A DNA stretch of 64,000 nucleotides from Symbiodinium sp. CCMP2592 (GCA_905221615.1 CAJNDT010000957.1:391794-455793), one strand, 5' to 3'. Positions 44,142 to 55,021 are shown, counted from the first letter of the stretch. Made by a program: numbers and translations. The notes: a model not told the origin generated them from the sequence alone.

Positions 44142-45280
44142 CCAAGTTCCTGGCAGTGATCGAGAAGCCTCCTCTTCTCGAGAGCGGTCCATCCCTTCAC
44201 GGTCCCGCTCGCCACCATTAGAGGGCATGCCTGCAATGGTGAGGAACGAAGTCGAAAGATGGTGGCCAGGTGCAGACATGCGACTCCACTTGCTGCAGAA
44301 CTGCGGGGGTGGAAATCATGGACTGATCCGCAGTTTTCGCAGCTTGGTTGAACATCGGGGAGTACCGGGGTACCAGGCCTATGCCACATACCTGATCAGA
44401 TACCTCGAGACCCTGATGAACAACCCGATGGACTATACGGACCACGAAGCCGACCTTGAGTTTGCGCTGTGGACTGAGGAGTTGCTGTGGCAGGGGTGGG
44501 CTGACCTCAATCTGCCCCCACCTGGTGTGGAACGCCAAAATGTTGGTATCTTCAATGCCATTGAAGGGGTTCGAGCCAACAGCAACACCTACCTCGTCCT
44601 GGAACGAGTCCCGGTGACGGCCCTGGCTGTGTCACCTCGAGAGTCTGATGAGCCTGGTGACTCGAATAGCTCCGAGGGCCACGACCCACAGGAAGGATCT
44701 GAATCGGAAAACTCCGAGGACCACTCACTCATGGAGAGGTCCCGATCTCCCCAACGAAGGCCTGCTACGGATGCCTCGCCCGTGGAAGCAAGTGGTTCCA
44801 CCCAAGGGCACAGGGGGACTTCCTCGTCGGAACGATGTGGCTCGCCTTCCCGTTCCTCGAGAACATGTTCTACACCTGCACCGCTACCCCTGGAGGCCCA
44901 GCAGATGGAGGACCCACAAGCTCTGCGCGAAGATGCCTTGCAGCAGATACAAATCGCCCTGGACCAGCTCGTCCAAGTCTGTGAGGAGGAGACTGCGGGC
45001 GAGATAGCCTTCCGACTACGGCAACGCCTCCAGCTACCACGAGCGGGAACGATGATGGACCATTACTACATGTTACATGCAGAAGGAGCCATTGACATCT
45101 GCACGCAGATGTGCAGCCGCTACCTCCAACACCCTCGCGTTGATATCGATCCCGAGTGGGAGGACACCGTCTCAATTCTGGAGCACGGGATCTATGAGAG
45201 TGCTGCAGCCGTGGTCAGGAACTTCCATCGATACCAAGCACAGAGACGTGCGGGGTTGATGATCGCCCATCGCCGCCTTC
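44059..45280 (+). pseudogene. L2 downstream ORF, part 2
   Basis: Continues in the second frame: SRERSIPSRSRSPPLEGMPA, a helical globular portion (MVRNEVERWWPGADMRLHLL and LIRYLETLMNNPMDYTDHEA), a second SR-type region, and another helical part (HYYMLHAEGAIDICTQMCSR). Near 45,270 coding switches to a third frame (AFRRTEDDLALVQTQLASSS), so the remaining open stretch to 45,600 in this frame is not real. Confidence 0.6.
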
Positions 45281-46432
45281 CGCAGGACAGAGGACGACCT
45301 GGCCCTCGTTCAGACCCAGCTTGCCTCCTCGTCCAAGCCTGCGGCGGAGGTACATGGTGCCTTGCAACAAGTGGTACAGGGCTTAGATCATCGGCTGGCA
45401 ACGACGGCAACAGGTCCTCGAGTTCGACGTGCATTGGCCCTACTTCATCGGCTTCGTGCACACTACGGGGCTGGCGAATGCCGGTTCCGCTTCCCTCTTG
45501 CGGCCGAAGGATTGGAAGCAGCCCTTGCTGCACACGCCTGTGCCGACGGGGGCGAAGACACGGTGGAGGGGCTGGACAACCTCGATTCCAGCTTCATTGA
45601 GACATGGTGGAGGCAGATGCTGTCTGCCTTGCCGGTGATGCCCCTGCCCACATCCAATGGGGTGACACAGATCAACAGCAGTCTACCGGTTTCGGAGAGC
45701 AACCATTCCAACAGGTCCCATGCCGAAACGGAAGCCTGGCTTGAACGCCAGGAGCTCGCCATGATTGCAGACGATGCCAGACGCTTCAATGAATACATGG
45801 ACGAGAAGGAGCGAGAGGAAGCGAATCGTCTGGAATTGGACCGCATGGAAGCTGCTGCTGCACAGAGTTGGGACGACTGGGCAATGCACAGCAGCATGAA
45901 CCAGGCTCCACCTCCTGAGAAACGACGTCGCCTATCTGTCACTGTCACGGCAGAAGGGATGGCCACGCCTGCTGTGCAGCACTTTTCCTTGCCTTCGGAA
46001 GGGTGGAGCCAGGTGACTTTCTGGATGGCTGGTGAAGGCATACCTGTACCCGCCGAGCCTGACCCACTCTCTGCTGCAGGAACCGGGGCTTTGGACCAGG
46101 GAGACCACTGGCCGGCAGGAGTGCTCCAAGACATGGGGGTTAACGCCATCGACCTTCCAGATACTCAGACTGCTTCCGACCCGGGAAGCATTGCCATGCC
46201 AGCTATGCCACCTTCGAGCACTGGGCTGCAGGAGTCGAATTTGGTGACTACGGGTGTGGGAGAGGAGCCTGTGGATAGTGTTGGACAATCCGATGCCGAG
46301 CAGGTTGATGAAACAGCTGCCACGGCTCCTTGGGGCTACTGGGATCAAATGAGATCACAAGCTAAGGGCTTGCCTTCGAATCATGGTACTGGGGATCGAC
46401 ATGTGAATCACGACAATGAGGGTGACGAATGA
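45270..46432 (+). pseudogene. L2 downstream ORF, part 3
   Basis: Third frame, from about 45,270 to the stop at 46,430-46,432. Contains helical segments (LQQVVQGLDHRLATTATG), a charged coiled-coil-like run (DDARRFNEYMDEKEREEANR), a putative nuclear signal (PPPEKRRRLSVTV) and an acidic C-terminus. The stop lies 130 bp before the poly(A). Total length of the reconstructed downstream ORF is about 1,270 codons, unusual for a LINE after RT. Confidence 0.6.
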
Positions 46433-46571
46433 GTGTGGTTTGCCGGTTACAAGTGCCGGGAGTGTGTGTGAAAGGGCCTGCAGGGAGCTGACAACCAGCT
46501 TTACCAAACGCCCAGCAGACCGCTGCTTTCGGACTCAACTGCGAGGAGGAAAAGGGCCGTTCAAAAAAAAA

Positions 46572-46586
46572 AAACCTTTTAGCCCT
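46572..46586. repeat. Target-site duplication, right copy (L2)
   Basis: AAACCTTTTAGCCCT directly after the A-run at 46,563-46,574; identical to 36,801-36,815. Confidence 0.85.
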
Positions 46587-46735
46587 GCACCCCTAAACCC
46601 TAAGCCGTAATCCCACGTACGGAACAAGGCTGAGCAGCTCAAGGCAAAGGGCTCGGAGGCTACTCCAGCGGCGACGAGCCCCCAGGCATCGCTCCAGGGC
46701 CCTTACTTGTGGTCTAGGGTTCAGGGGCTTACCCA

Positions 46736-46836
46736 AAGGCTCCATGTACCTTTGTAGTAGATACTTAAGCCTTAAAGGGGTCCCTATAGAGGTACTTTAA
46801 GGCCTAAGTATATACTATATGGGCACATGGAGCCTT
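46736..46836. mobile_element. Palindromic element (family H)
   Basis: AAGGCTCCATGT at the left and ACATGGAGCCTT at the right, with inner arms TAGATACTTAAGCCTTAAAG and CTTTAAGGCCTAAGTATA. No second copy noticed in the window. Confidence 0.65.
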
Positions 46837-46849
46837 AGGCTTAGGGTTT

Positions 46850-46921
46850 ACGGCCTATAGGGTTTTAGACGTCGGGTTTCGGCATTCGGGTTTAGGGGTT
46901 AGGGGGTTTAGGGTTTAGGGG
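46850..46921. repeat. Degenerate TTTAGGG array
   Basis: Units of GGGTTTA and TTTAGGGG around 46,850-46,921. Confidence 0.75.
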
Positions 46922-48011
46922 TAAGAACAGCATTGAGAACAAGAATACCTAAATCACATTGAGGGACTTGAGACCTTAGTTAAGCTAAATAACATTAGGT
47001 GCCGGGGGCCCCGTTTCATATACATATTATGTGCTTAAGCACATATAGTTATCTCTCCACTATGTGTGTACATATATATACACATACACACATATGTTTA
47101 GATGAGTTTCCGTATATAGCCATATACATATGGGTGTGTATATACACATGTATTTACGTGTTTTTGTTTGTTCTGTTTTTCACATCGTCAGTATTTGTTA
47201 GTTGCAGTAATAAGATTCTCGGCTACTGATTTGACTTCTGCAGCCTTGATTATGACGGCTTGGGGCTGGTGGATATGGCTTGTTAACTCGTTTGTAGAGC
47301 TAGAGCTTTTGGAGTTCAGCTGGTTTGCTTCGTCAAGCTAAGCTTTCAGACTTTGAGAGATTGCCAGAGACCTGGATGCAACACACATACACTTAAAATG
47401 TTTTAGAATATAATCCCAAAGCCGTGGAGGCTCTCGACCAGCTCTTGACACCTAAATCCTGTTATCTCTTCCTTGGCTGCTGCTGCGAGGTCGCGCCAGC
47501 GACGGCCCAGGCCCGAATGAGACCTGCCGTTTAGGTTGGGAGGTCCTCCTGACGTGGCCAACATCCTGAATCCCCAAATCCTAGGACCTGACGTAGCATA
47601 GACTCTTCCTCAACACTTCAAGCAAAGTTTTGCGAGATATATCGATATGTCAAGCTTCCACGGTTCAAAGTTCTGCACATGAAGCTCTAAACCTATACAT
47701 ACCTTCAATCGATGATACACTCTTGCCCATACCAAGCAAAAACAAGGCCGTAGAACTCAAAGCCATCGCTCAAAGCCTTCTCAATTAAATTACATCTATT
47801 AAACAATGTAAATTCTGTTGCAACTCTCAAAAAGGGAGACATGTTTGTACAACGTCTCCCAAGGGCAAGCACGCAGGTTTGTTCGCCCCATCAGCTCCAA
47901 CGATGAGCACATGGTACGTGTGTTTGGGTGTGTTCACACATTTGGCTGTTGGTAGGAAGGCTTTTCGGGCGTGCTGTGCAGATACGAAGCTCCGAACGTT
48001 CGAAACTGCAG
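46922..48011. other. Intergenic upstream of the CacyBP-like gene
   Basis: TA/CATA microsatellite at about 47,020-47,150. No gene. CTGCAG at 48,006-48,011 is a candidate trans-splice acceptor for the downstream gene. Confidence 0.5.
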
Positions 48012-48026
48012 ACCTAGCCAGCCATC

Positions 48027-48913
48027 ATGAAGGCCGCAGCACCAGCCGTGGATGTGCGGCCAGTGGGGCCGTGGACAGAGATCACCACCTTTGCCCTGGA
48101 CTGGCGGTGCGCTGCTACTTCACAGTCTGCAGGGACTTACGACTTGTCAGAGTAACCCAGAAAGCTATCCGGCTTTTCCAGACACCGAACTCCAGCCGGT
48201 CCTTTCTCGCACCGGTGGGCCAGGATCTAGGTGGCTACAACAAGCCGGATGTCAGCATCGACCTGAGGCAAGGGCTTTTATCAAGGTGGTTGCAGCCTTT
48301 AACTTGACGGGAGGAATCGATAAAATTTTCACCTTAACGCTACAGTAGCGAGTCAGCCTCCTGGGAAACTAGGCAAGTCTCAGGGACCAAAATTGCCGAA
48401 GAAGAACGTTCAAGTCTGACCTTGAGATGTAGGTTTCTATTGCCAAAGCCAGGTCCAATGCCCATCCTGTTGAAACCGTGTGTCCTACCCTGAAGTCTTT
48501 TTGCGTAAACTTGTGTACCTTTATTCTCGTATGTCCTGCACCCATTGTGTGTTACTGCATGCTCTTTCATGCAACACGAGTCCGGAAATAACCAGTCACT
48601 GCACAAAACCTTATTCCCCTGCAGATGCCCTTGGAGAAACTCGCCTACTATCCCCTGTAGGACCCTTATTAAAAGAACCTTAACCCCGAAATTCAAATAC
48701 TCCACCTACCTCCTGAAAGCCCAAAACCTGAAATCCTAAGCCCTGAAACCCTGAACTCATAGCTTTGAAATCCCAAACCCCCGGCAGGCTGAAAGGAGTG
48801 GAAGCGCTTCCTGCCGAGAGCATCACATGCGAGTTCAAAGAGGCGGCTTTGGTCGCTTTTCACCCTTAAAAGGTTTAGGGTTTAAAATTGTGCGCTTCAA
48901 AGGGTGGTGCTGC

Positions 48914-48948
<35 letters not shown>

Positions 48949-51900
48949 TATAGATATATAGATATTTATGAATAGAATAGTATATATGTATGAGACATGG
49001 GTATGGATGTCATGCAGGCTCGGATCTTTGCTACAGGGCTTCCCAAGCGGATTTCTCTGCAGGACGTGCAGCGCTTGCACGAGATACGCAGGTGTTAGGA
49101 GTTAGCATGTCAATGCCCCAAGCCAGTCGGATTCATTGTTACTCAGGCCCCGAAAGAAGTTCTCTTGTTATCCCGGGATCTGGCAGCTCTCAGGGCCGGC
49201 ATTTCGACGTTTGCGTTGTAGGCTTTAGATCCAGGCCTCTTGGTTCGACACTGGAATGTGGCTGTCGGTGTCGGCTGGCATTATTCACGTGCACGGATTT
49301 CCGCGCAAGGGCCCAAAGGTACCTTGAACGGAACTTCTCCAAAGTCCTTTTTCCGACAACAGAAGGTTCTGGTAAAAATTGGTGCTGCCTCGAAACGGCC
49401 CGATGGTGTCATCAACTTTTGACTCTCATCTTGACAATCGGACGCAGCTTTTATTTGAGTTGGTCTTCGGGCTTCTCGTGCTTCACGCGGTCCAGCGGCA
49501 ACCGCTCGGGTAAAGATTGTTTCCCTGGGCCGGGGCAAAGCGTAGGCTTATAGGCCATGGGCTGTACTTTGGGTCTTTTCGGGTCGTATCGATATTACCC
49601 CTCGACGAGGTGTCTGGCGCTAAACGTTTCTCCTAGGTCTAGCGTCGGATCGCTGTCAGGCAACCTTGCGGCTTTGCCTTTTGCTTCCCTGTCTGTGGTC
49701 TTCCTTTCATACAGCATTCGTTCAGCCTGCAGCAATTACCCGGACTCTGTGAGTTTATCGGGGACAGGTGACCCAACCATAGACCTGAGCCCCAGTATAG
49801 GGTCACAGCTTGAACCTGCTCTGCATGAGTCATCAGAGCTGGTAGTTTGACTTCTTCCCTCCCCATCCATCTTAACCCTCCATCGCCACACCCCTAGCCA
49901 AGAAAGAAACACGGAGGTGCTCCCCTGAATTGATTTGGACGCTGTTGAATGGGGGCAAGCTTGGTTCCGTCCTTGACTCGACAGCTCTCAAAACCTGCAG
50001 CCTCCGCCATGTCTGGCCCCGAAACTGCAAGCTTTGGACCTAAAACCCTGACCCCTATTTCTGGATCTCGAAAACCCCCTTTGTCCGAGCCCACCACCAA
50101 ACTCCCCAGCAATTTTTGCTTAATCGCTCTTCTGACAGGATTCGTTCGACCTGAAGATCATGGGTTTGGATGGAAAGCCGCTGAGCTGAGGGTGTATACG
50201 AGTGCGCATATGTGAGTGTCTCTGTTTGTTTGTTTGTTTGTTTGTGTCTCTCTGTTTGTTGGCGTGCAAGAAGGCGCTAGGTTTATTCATACCTGTTTTC
50301 GTTACAGTCTAAACATTTGCATAGATGTAGATACGTATGAGCTGTCTAAGGGAAGTTTATGTCTTCGTGTTGTTGACTAATGCATTAAGTTGTCATTCAT
50401 GTCCTAAAGAACCTTTTCTGACATCTGCAGGTACAGAGACTTGCATCTTGCGCAAGGGCATGTCCTGCATTTCTACACTGGCTTCCGTTTGCACCGTGTC
50501 ATGCCTCGTCGAACGAGACAGAAACTAGACTCCAAGGAACCACCGGTTTGTCCGGACGAACCTTGAGAAGGACATCGTGCCTGCAGAGTCCAGCTTCAGG
50601 GTGAAGAAGAACCACGTCATCATCACCCTCCGCAAGGCGCCACATCTTGAGCTAGTCCCGGTGACTGGACTCCATGCCTGTGGTGATCCTAGCATCTGCA
50701 AAACACGGCTTTGCCAGATCTGGCCATGTAAACCTGAGAAACATGTTCACAACCTTGCACCCTTTGCTTCTGCCTGCGGATTTTTGGTGAAGCCATGGGT
50801 ATGGCAATGACTCCAAGCGCCGAGTATGGCGCCCGTCACAATTCCGGCAAGATTGAATTGAAATCCCCAAATCTGAATCTCGATAGCTTGTACACACATA
50901 CCCCTGCATGCGAAAGTTTGAAAGGTGGTATGGTTCAATGCCACGCCCCGAGCCTTCGGAATCGAAAGGTGCACATAAAGCCAGGCAGGAAGTTTATGCA
51001 GGTGCCAACGGGTGAAAGTGAAAGCCAGAACCCCCGCAGAAAGGCATTGAATCCCTTGTAGCCTGCCCTTCTGAGCCCGAGCCTTGTGAGATTAAAGCGG
51101 AGCTGAACGGAGAATGCACATAAACATTTGGCAAGAAGGTGCTTTCTGTAGGTACGACTACTAGGTACGACTAAGGGTGCTTACTTGGCCTTCCAGCATC
51201 CCACCTTTGCAGCGCTTCGAAAGGTGAAGGGCGAGTATGGCTACGACTCCTGGGTGGACCTTTGCGCCAAAGGCAAGCGAAAGCCCACAGCTTCGAAATC
51301 GGAGAACCCACAGGAGCCGAGGGGGTCTACCTTTGTTGCACCAGCAGATCATCGTCGCAGCCCTTTGCCATCTGCACGTGTGGTAATATGTAAGAGCAGT
51401 CATCGTACTCGTAGGAATGGTAACGGATATGACCATTCCAACCAGATCTGATCCTCTCTAGTCGAGATAGCTCTTGGGATCGTTTTAGATGGTGTAGGCC
51501 ACGGAGTGTAGAGAATAGAGAGGTTCAACAAGCAGTGTGAAAGGCGGAAGGCCTATGGACACCGCGTCATCATAGAGTTGAAGGAGCAACCTACCCTATG
51601 AGTCCAAATGCTTGATTATCATATACTCTCCAAAACTGTAACCTACATAACTAGATGTCGCATTACTGCCGAGAAACCCCCTGTCCAGTTGCTAGTGACA
51701 AGAAAAGCTTACATAACTACTATGCTAAACCCGGGTAGCTAGTAGGGCTATAGGTTCCAGGGCTAAGGGCATCAGTGTTTTGAGAGCGCTGAAGGGTCAG
51801 GATCCTACAGTTCCTTCAATTAATTTAGCTAGTCTCGCCAGGAGTACATACACGCTTCTAAAGCCTTCAGAACCGCAGCACACTACCTTTACACTAAGTG

Positions 51901-52154
51901 AAGCCCGAGGGGCGGCGTACGCAGGACAGCATCATGTCCATGATGAAGGATCTCTACGACGAAGGCTGGTAGTTGTCGAAGTGAGGGGTATCCTGTACTA
52001 TCAGGACTTCCCGTTATTAGGTGTCAACCCTGGAATCCTTCATGTTCTGAAGTCCGCAGGTGATGACAGCATGAAGAAGATCATCGGCGAAGCAATGTAC
52101 AAAGCCAGGCAAGCAGAGATAGCCCAAGATTGCTTGGGACTGTCTGCGGCCTAA
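48027..52154 (+). CDS. CacyBP/SIP-like protein (CS and SGS-type domains), split gene
   Basis: Exons recognised by homology and splice phase: 48,027-48,098 (ATG; PVGPWTEITTFAL), 48,224-48,267 (DLGGYNKPDVSIDL), 50,537-50,636 (NHRFVRTNLEKDIVPAESSF then RVKKNHVIITLRK), 51,224-51,313 (VKGEYGYDSWVDLCAKGKRK), 51,925-51,964 (DSIMSMMKDLYDEG) and 52,060-52,154 (DDSMKKIIGEAMYKARQAEI, stop TAA). This is the order of calcyclin-binding protein: a CS (p23-like) domain, then the SGS-type C-terminus. The family links Siah/SCF ubiquitin ligases and Hsp90-related partners; here that role is inferred. One or more exons between 48,268 and 50,536 (the middle of the CS domain) are unresolved; GRHFDVCVVGF at about 49,195-49,232 is a candidate. 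Splice sites are GA-AG (48,099; 51,314) and GC-AG (50,637; 51,965). CTGCAG at 48,006 may accept the SL, giving a 15-nt leader. Confidence 0.85.
48919..48966. repeat. (TA)n microsatellite in intron
   Basis: TA repeat with ATAGAT interruptions, inside the large unresolved intron region of the CacyBP-like gene. Confidence 0.9.
50224..50252. repeat. (TTTG)n microsatellite
   Basis: Five to six TTTG units, intronic. Confidence 0.85.
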
Positions 52155-52502
52155 CATGTCTAATAGGGCCAAGAGATATGGTCTGCTAAACGTGGATATG
52201 ACATGACTTGAAGGGCTATTGTCACCAGTCGTCCTGATCTTTTAACTACTGATTTTTACATCGACACAGATCAGTCCCCATCAATATTCCTCGCTTCTGC
52301 AGAGCTCGAATGATATTCATGGCAGCTGCAGTGCGAATGCTTTGCATGGTTGGCTTTAGCGTTCCTGCTGATTATAATACTCGAAGCCCTCGAAGCCCCA
52401 GCCTAGTGGATGCCTCTCTCTCGTTAGTGGCCGCGTCGGTCCTCTCTGCTTTGGAGTGTCGTGTAGGGCTGACGAGGTGCATCGAGGCAAGCCCACGATC
52501 GG
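52155..52502. other. Intergenic 3' of the CacyBP-like gene
   Basis: No further gene. An ORF from 52,310 runs into the TAA repeat and is not considered real. Confidence 0.5.
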
Positions 52503-52765
52503 TTGCAATCCGAGCGACCTATAATAATAGTAATAATATTAATAATAATAATAATAATAGTAGTAATAATAGTAATAATAATAATAGTAATAATAATAGT
52601 AGTAATAATAGTAATAATAATAATATTAATAATAATAATAATAGTAATAACAATAATAATAATAATAATAATAATAATAGTAATAAGAATAATCATAATA
52701 ACAATAATAATAATAGTAATAGTAAAAATTATTATTATTATTATTATTATTGCAATCCGAGCGAC
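52503..52765. repeat. TAA...TTA array framed by 16-bp direct repeats
   Basis: TTGCAATCCGAGCGAC at 52,503-52,518 is repeated exactly at 52,750-52,765. Between them lie about 190 bp of TAA/TAG/AAT units and then a short TTATTA block, so the ends are complementary and the unit can form a hairpin. The direct repeats look like a target-site duplication. Confidence 0.85.
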
Positions 52766-54130
52766 TTAAAGGGAGACCACCCTCGACCCAGCCACCAACC
52801 TCCCAACCGAGGCATGATCCCGAACCCGAAACCTCCTCTGCAAATCCACGAAAACCATGAAGCCTTTAAACTTTCTCAACCCAAAGACCCCGGAGCCACC
52901 TCCTCCTGAAACCTCCTAAACACCCCGACCCGGAAAGTTCTAAAGCCCTGAGCAGGTCCGGCGAGAAGACAGACCTGAAGGATCCCCCGAAGCCCTCCCT
53001 TGACGAGATGGAGCTCTAGTGACAAAGCCTGCGTAGCTGTAGCTGTACAGAAGAACGCGGAGGCATCCCGGGCAGATTCGAACCATTGTTCCGTTACGAA
53101 CCAAGCCGACATTGCCCACCAAGAGGTTAGCATGGCATATGCCTTTGCCCCAAAACATCCCAAGTCCTACTTGCCAAGCGGGCATGCTGACAAAGGTGGC
53201 TGCGTGAGAGAATGTAGGACTGTATCGAGGACACAACCTGAGAGTTTAACCCTCAATCAAGCTTCACTGCCTGAGAATTCGTGGGGTTGCATCCGAAGAG
53301 TTCCATGCAGACAGTGAGTCGCTCAAGACGACATGCGCTGTCCCACGAAGATGCGGGAATAGGCTTTTCTGGGGTCTTGTCTTTGACACATGAGCTTTGG
53401 TAACACATCTCCTCCTGTGTTTGTTTGATTCCATCGGCAGGACATCGATTGAATGAGTCGAGAGTCGAGACCCTCAGAAGGAAACTCTTTAATTCCACCA
53501 AAGACCAACCAATATAGACAAGTGCGCCAGCGCAAAATGTTAGAGCCAACAGCTTGTTGCTCGGAGTCTTTTGTAGGAGCCTCAATTCTGAGCTATGCTA
53601 TCCCTGTAATTCTCTATATGATCCGGATTTCATACAACCCCAAACTCTGTTGAAAATAGCAATAATAATAACACTATATAACCCTGGTAAGAAGAGGAGA
53701 AGAAGAATGAGAAAGGCCCCGCGTAATCGGCCCCAAGCATGCAGGTTCGGAAGTTCGATTGCTCGTGGGAAGAAGCCCTCTTAGATCCAGATGCAGTTTG
53801 GGTTTTTAGACGGTTTAGGGTTCATGATTTAGGGTTTAGCCTCGGTTCCTGGTATATGCGTAGTCCAGGTGTAAAAAGGGTTTTGGGTTTTGGATTTTTA
53901 GGGCCAGTAGCCTGTTTGACTGCGTTTGCCATGATTGGTGGAGCCCAGTCGGACATGTGCAGGCCGTGCAGCATTTGGACGCTGCATGACAGCATAGCCC
54001 CTGTATAGGTACTTGGACAACCGTAGCTGTTCCACTAGCATGCATGAGATAGCTATCGAAACCCAACTTGCTAAGCATGCTGCCATCGGTCTTGTGCAAG
54101 ACTCAGCCTTGTCTTCCCGTAGCTAACGAA
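52766..54130. other. Intergenic, no gene seen
   Basis: Short ORFs only. Degenerate TTTAGGG words at 53,800-53,840. Confidence 0.5.
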
Positions 54131-54152
54131 TTTGTTTGTGTGTGTGAGTTGT

Positions 54153-54186
<34 letters not shown>

Positions 54187-54216
54187 GTGGTGTCTGTGGG
54201 TTTGTGTGTGCGTGTG
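54131..54216. repeat. (GT)n microsatellite
   Basis: GTGTGT with a few GGTGGT and TTAGTG interruptions. Confidence 0.9.
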
Positions 54217-54655
54217 TGCGCTCGTATGTGCGGCTGGTCCGTGCACCTGCGCGTGTGCATGGGCGAGGGTTTTTTACTAAGTTGAGGTCCTTTGTTTCGG
54301 CCCCTGACTCCATGGTTGTGTCTTTGGCGTCTTTGCCTTTGACTTTGGTTCTGAGCATTCGTAAACGTGGCGGTTGGGGCGCAGCAGGATTGTTAATGCT
54401 GCTTTTGTTTGTTTTTACTTCGTTGTTGTTAGTCCTTTCATGACCACTTTTCTTAGTTTGATGGTGCCCACTGTTTGTCTTTAAGTACCGGCTTCCGATT
54501 GCTACTCAATGACTATGTTACCAGCAGATATTCCAATGTTGGTTCCTTATCCCTGGCTGTTCTTATGTATTTGAAACTACCCTTGGTACTGCCATTTTTC
54601 AAACTAAACCGCCGAAAACATGCCTCGCCTGGATTGCCCGAGTGCGAGCGCCGAA
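54217..54655. other. Intergenic, no gene seen
   Basis: Low-GC, T-rich sequence without exon-like features. Confidence 0.5.
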
Positions 54656-54756
54656 ACCCGAAACACTATAAACCCTAAACCCGTAACCCCTAAACCCTAT
54701 ACCCTTAACCCTAAACACTAAACCCTAAACACTAAGCCCTAAGCCCTAAACCCTTT
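54656..54756. repeat. Degenerate CCCTAAA array
   Basis: CCCTAAACCC with CACTAAA, CCTTAACCC and AAGCCCTAAGCCC variants. C-strand orientation. Confidence 0.85.
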
Positions 54757-54860
54757 TGGGGAGTGTCGTTGCTGCAGAGGAGCTCAAGAGCCTCGGCGCT
54801 CCGGTAGCTGCGAGCTGAGTTCAGCACCCTGCGATGTGGGTTTTACCTATAGTCTACTGT

Positions 54861-54900
54861 AGGGGCCTAAAATAATTGCCTATACTATTTTGGGGGATGT
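54861..54900. mobile_element. MITE family D, partial copy 6
   Basis: AGGGGCCTAAAATAATTGCC TATACTATTTTGGGGG, the left half only, 20 bp before a full copy. Confidence 0.5.
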
Positions 54901-54919
54901 GGGTTTTACTTCATATTAT

Positions 54920-55021
54920 AGGGGCCTTAATAGTCAGTCACCAATACTATTTTTTGGGGTTCCTCATTTTAGTTATAGTATAATGGGACCCCAAAACCCT
55001 ATTCTAATTGTTGAGGCCCCT
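54920..55021. mobile_element. MITE-like element, family D copy 7
   Basis: AGGGGCCTTAATAGTCAGTC at the left, GGGGTTCCTCATTTTAGTTATAGTATAATGGGACCCCAAAACCC in the centre and ATTCTAATTGTTGAGGCCCC at the right: the best-preserved copy. Confidence 0.7.

Larger units (their letters stand above)
36816..46571 (+). mobile_element. SL-tagged retro-insertion L2 with LINE endonuclease/RT
   Basis: A 9.76-kb unit between identical 12-15 bp direct repeats. Its first bases, TTTGGCTCAAG (12 nt with the shared T), equal the 3' end of the dinoflagellate spliced leader, and it ends in A9-12. It is therefore a reverse-transcribed, trans-spliced, polyadenylated RNA. Contents: a 447-aa unknown protein; a 440-bp segment duplicated around CCCTAAA units; an RRM-like region; endonuclease plus RT; a further Ser/Pro-rich ORF in three frames. 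Either one full-length LINE with an unusual first ORF, or a template-switch chimera of a cellular or viral mRNA and a 5'-truncated LINE, the seam then being the A12 at 39,064-39,075. Confidence 0.9.

Noticed and set aside
52310-52909. Asn-rich 199-codon ORF
   Set aside because: The Asn run is the TAA/AAT repeat; the flanks have no coding features.
53060-53100. AGATTCGAACC resembling an inverted tRNA B box
   Set aside because: The surrounding bases do not form a T-stem, acceptor stem or A box on the minus strand.
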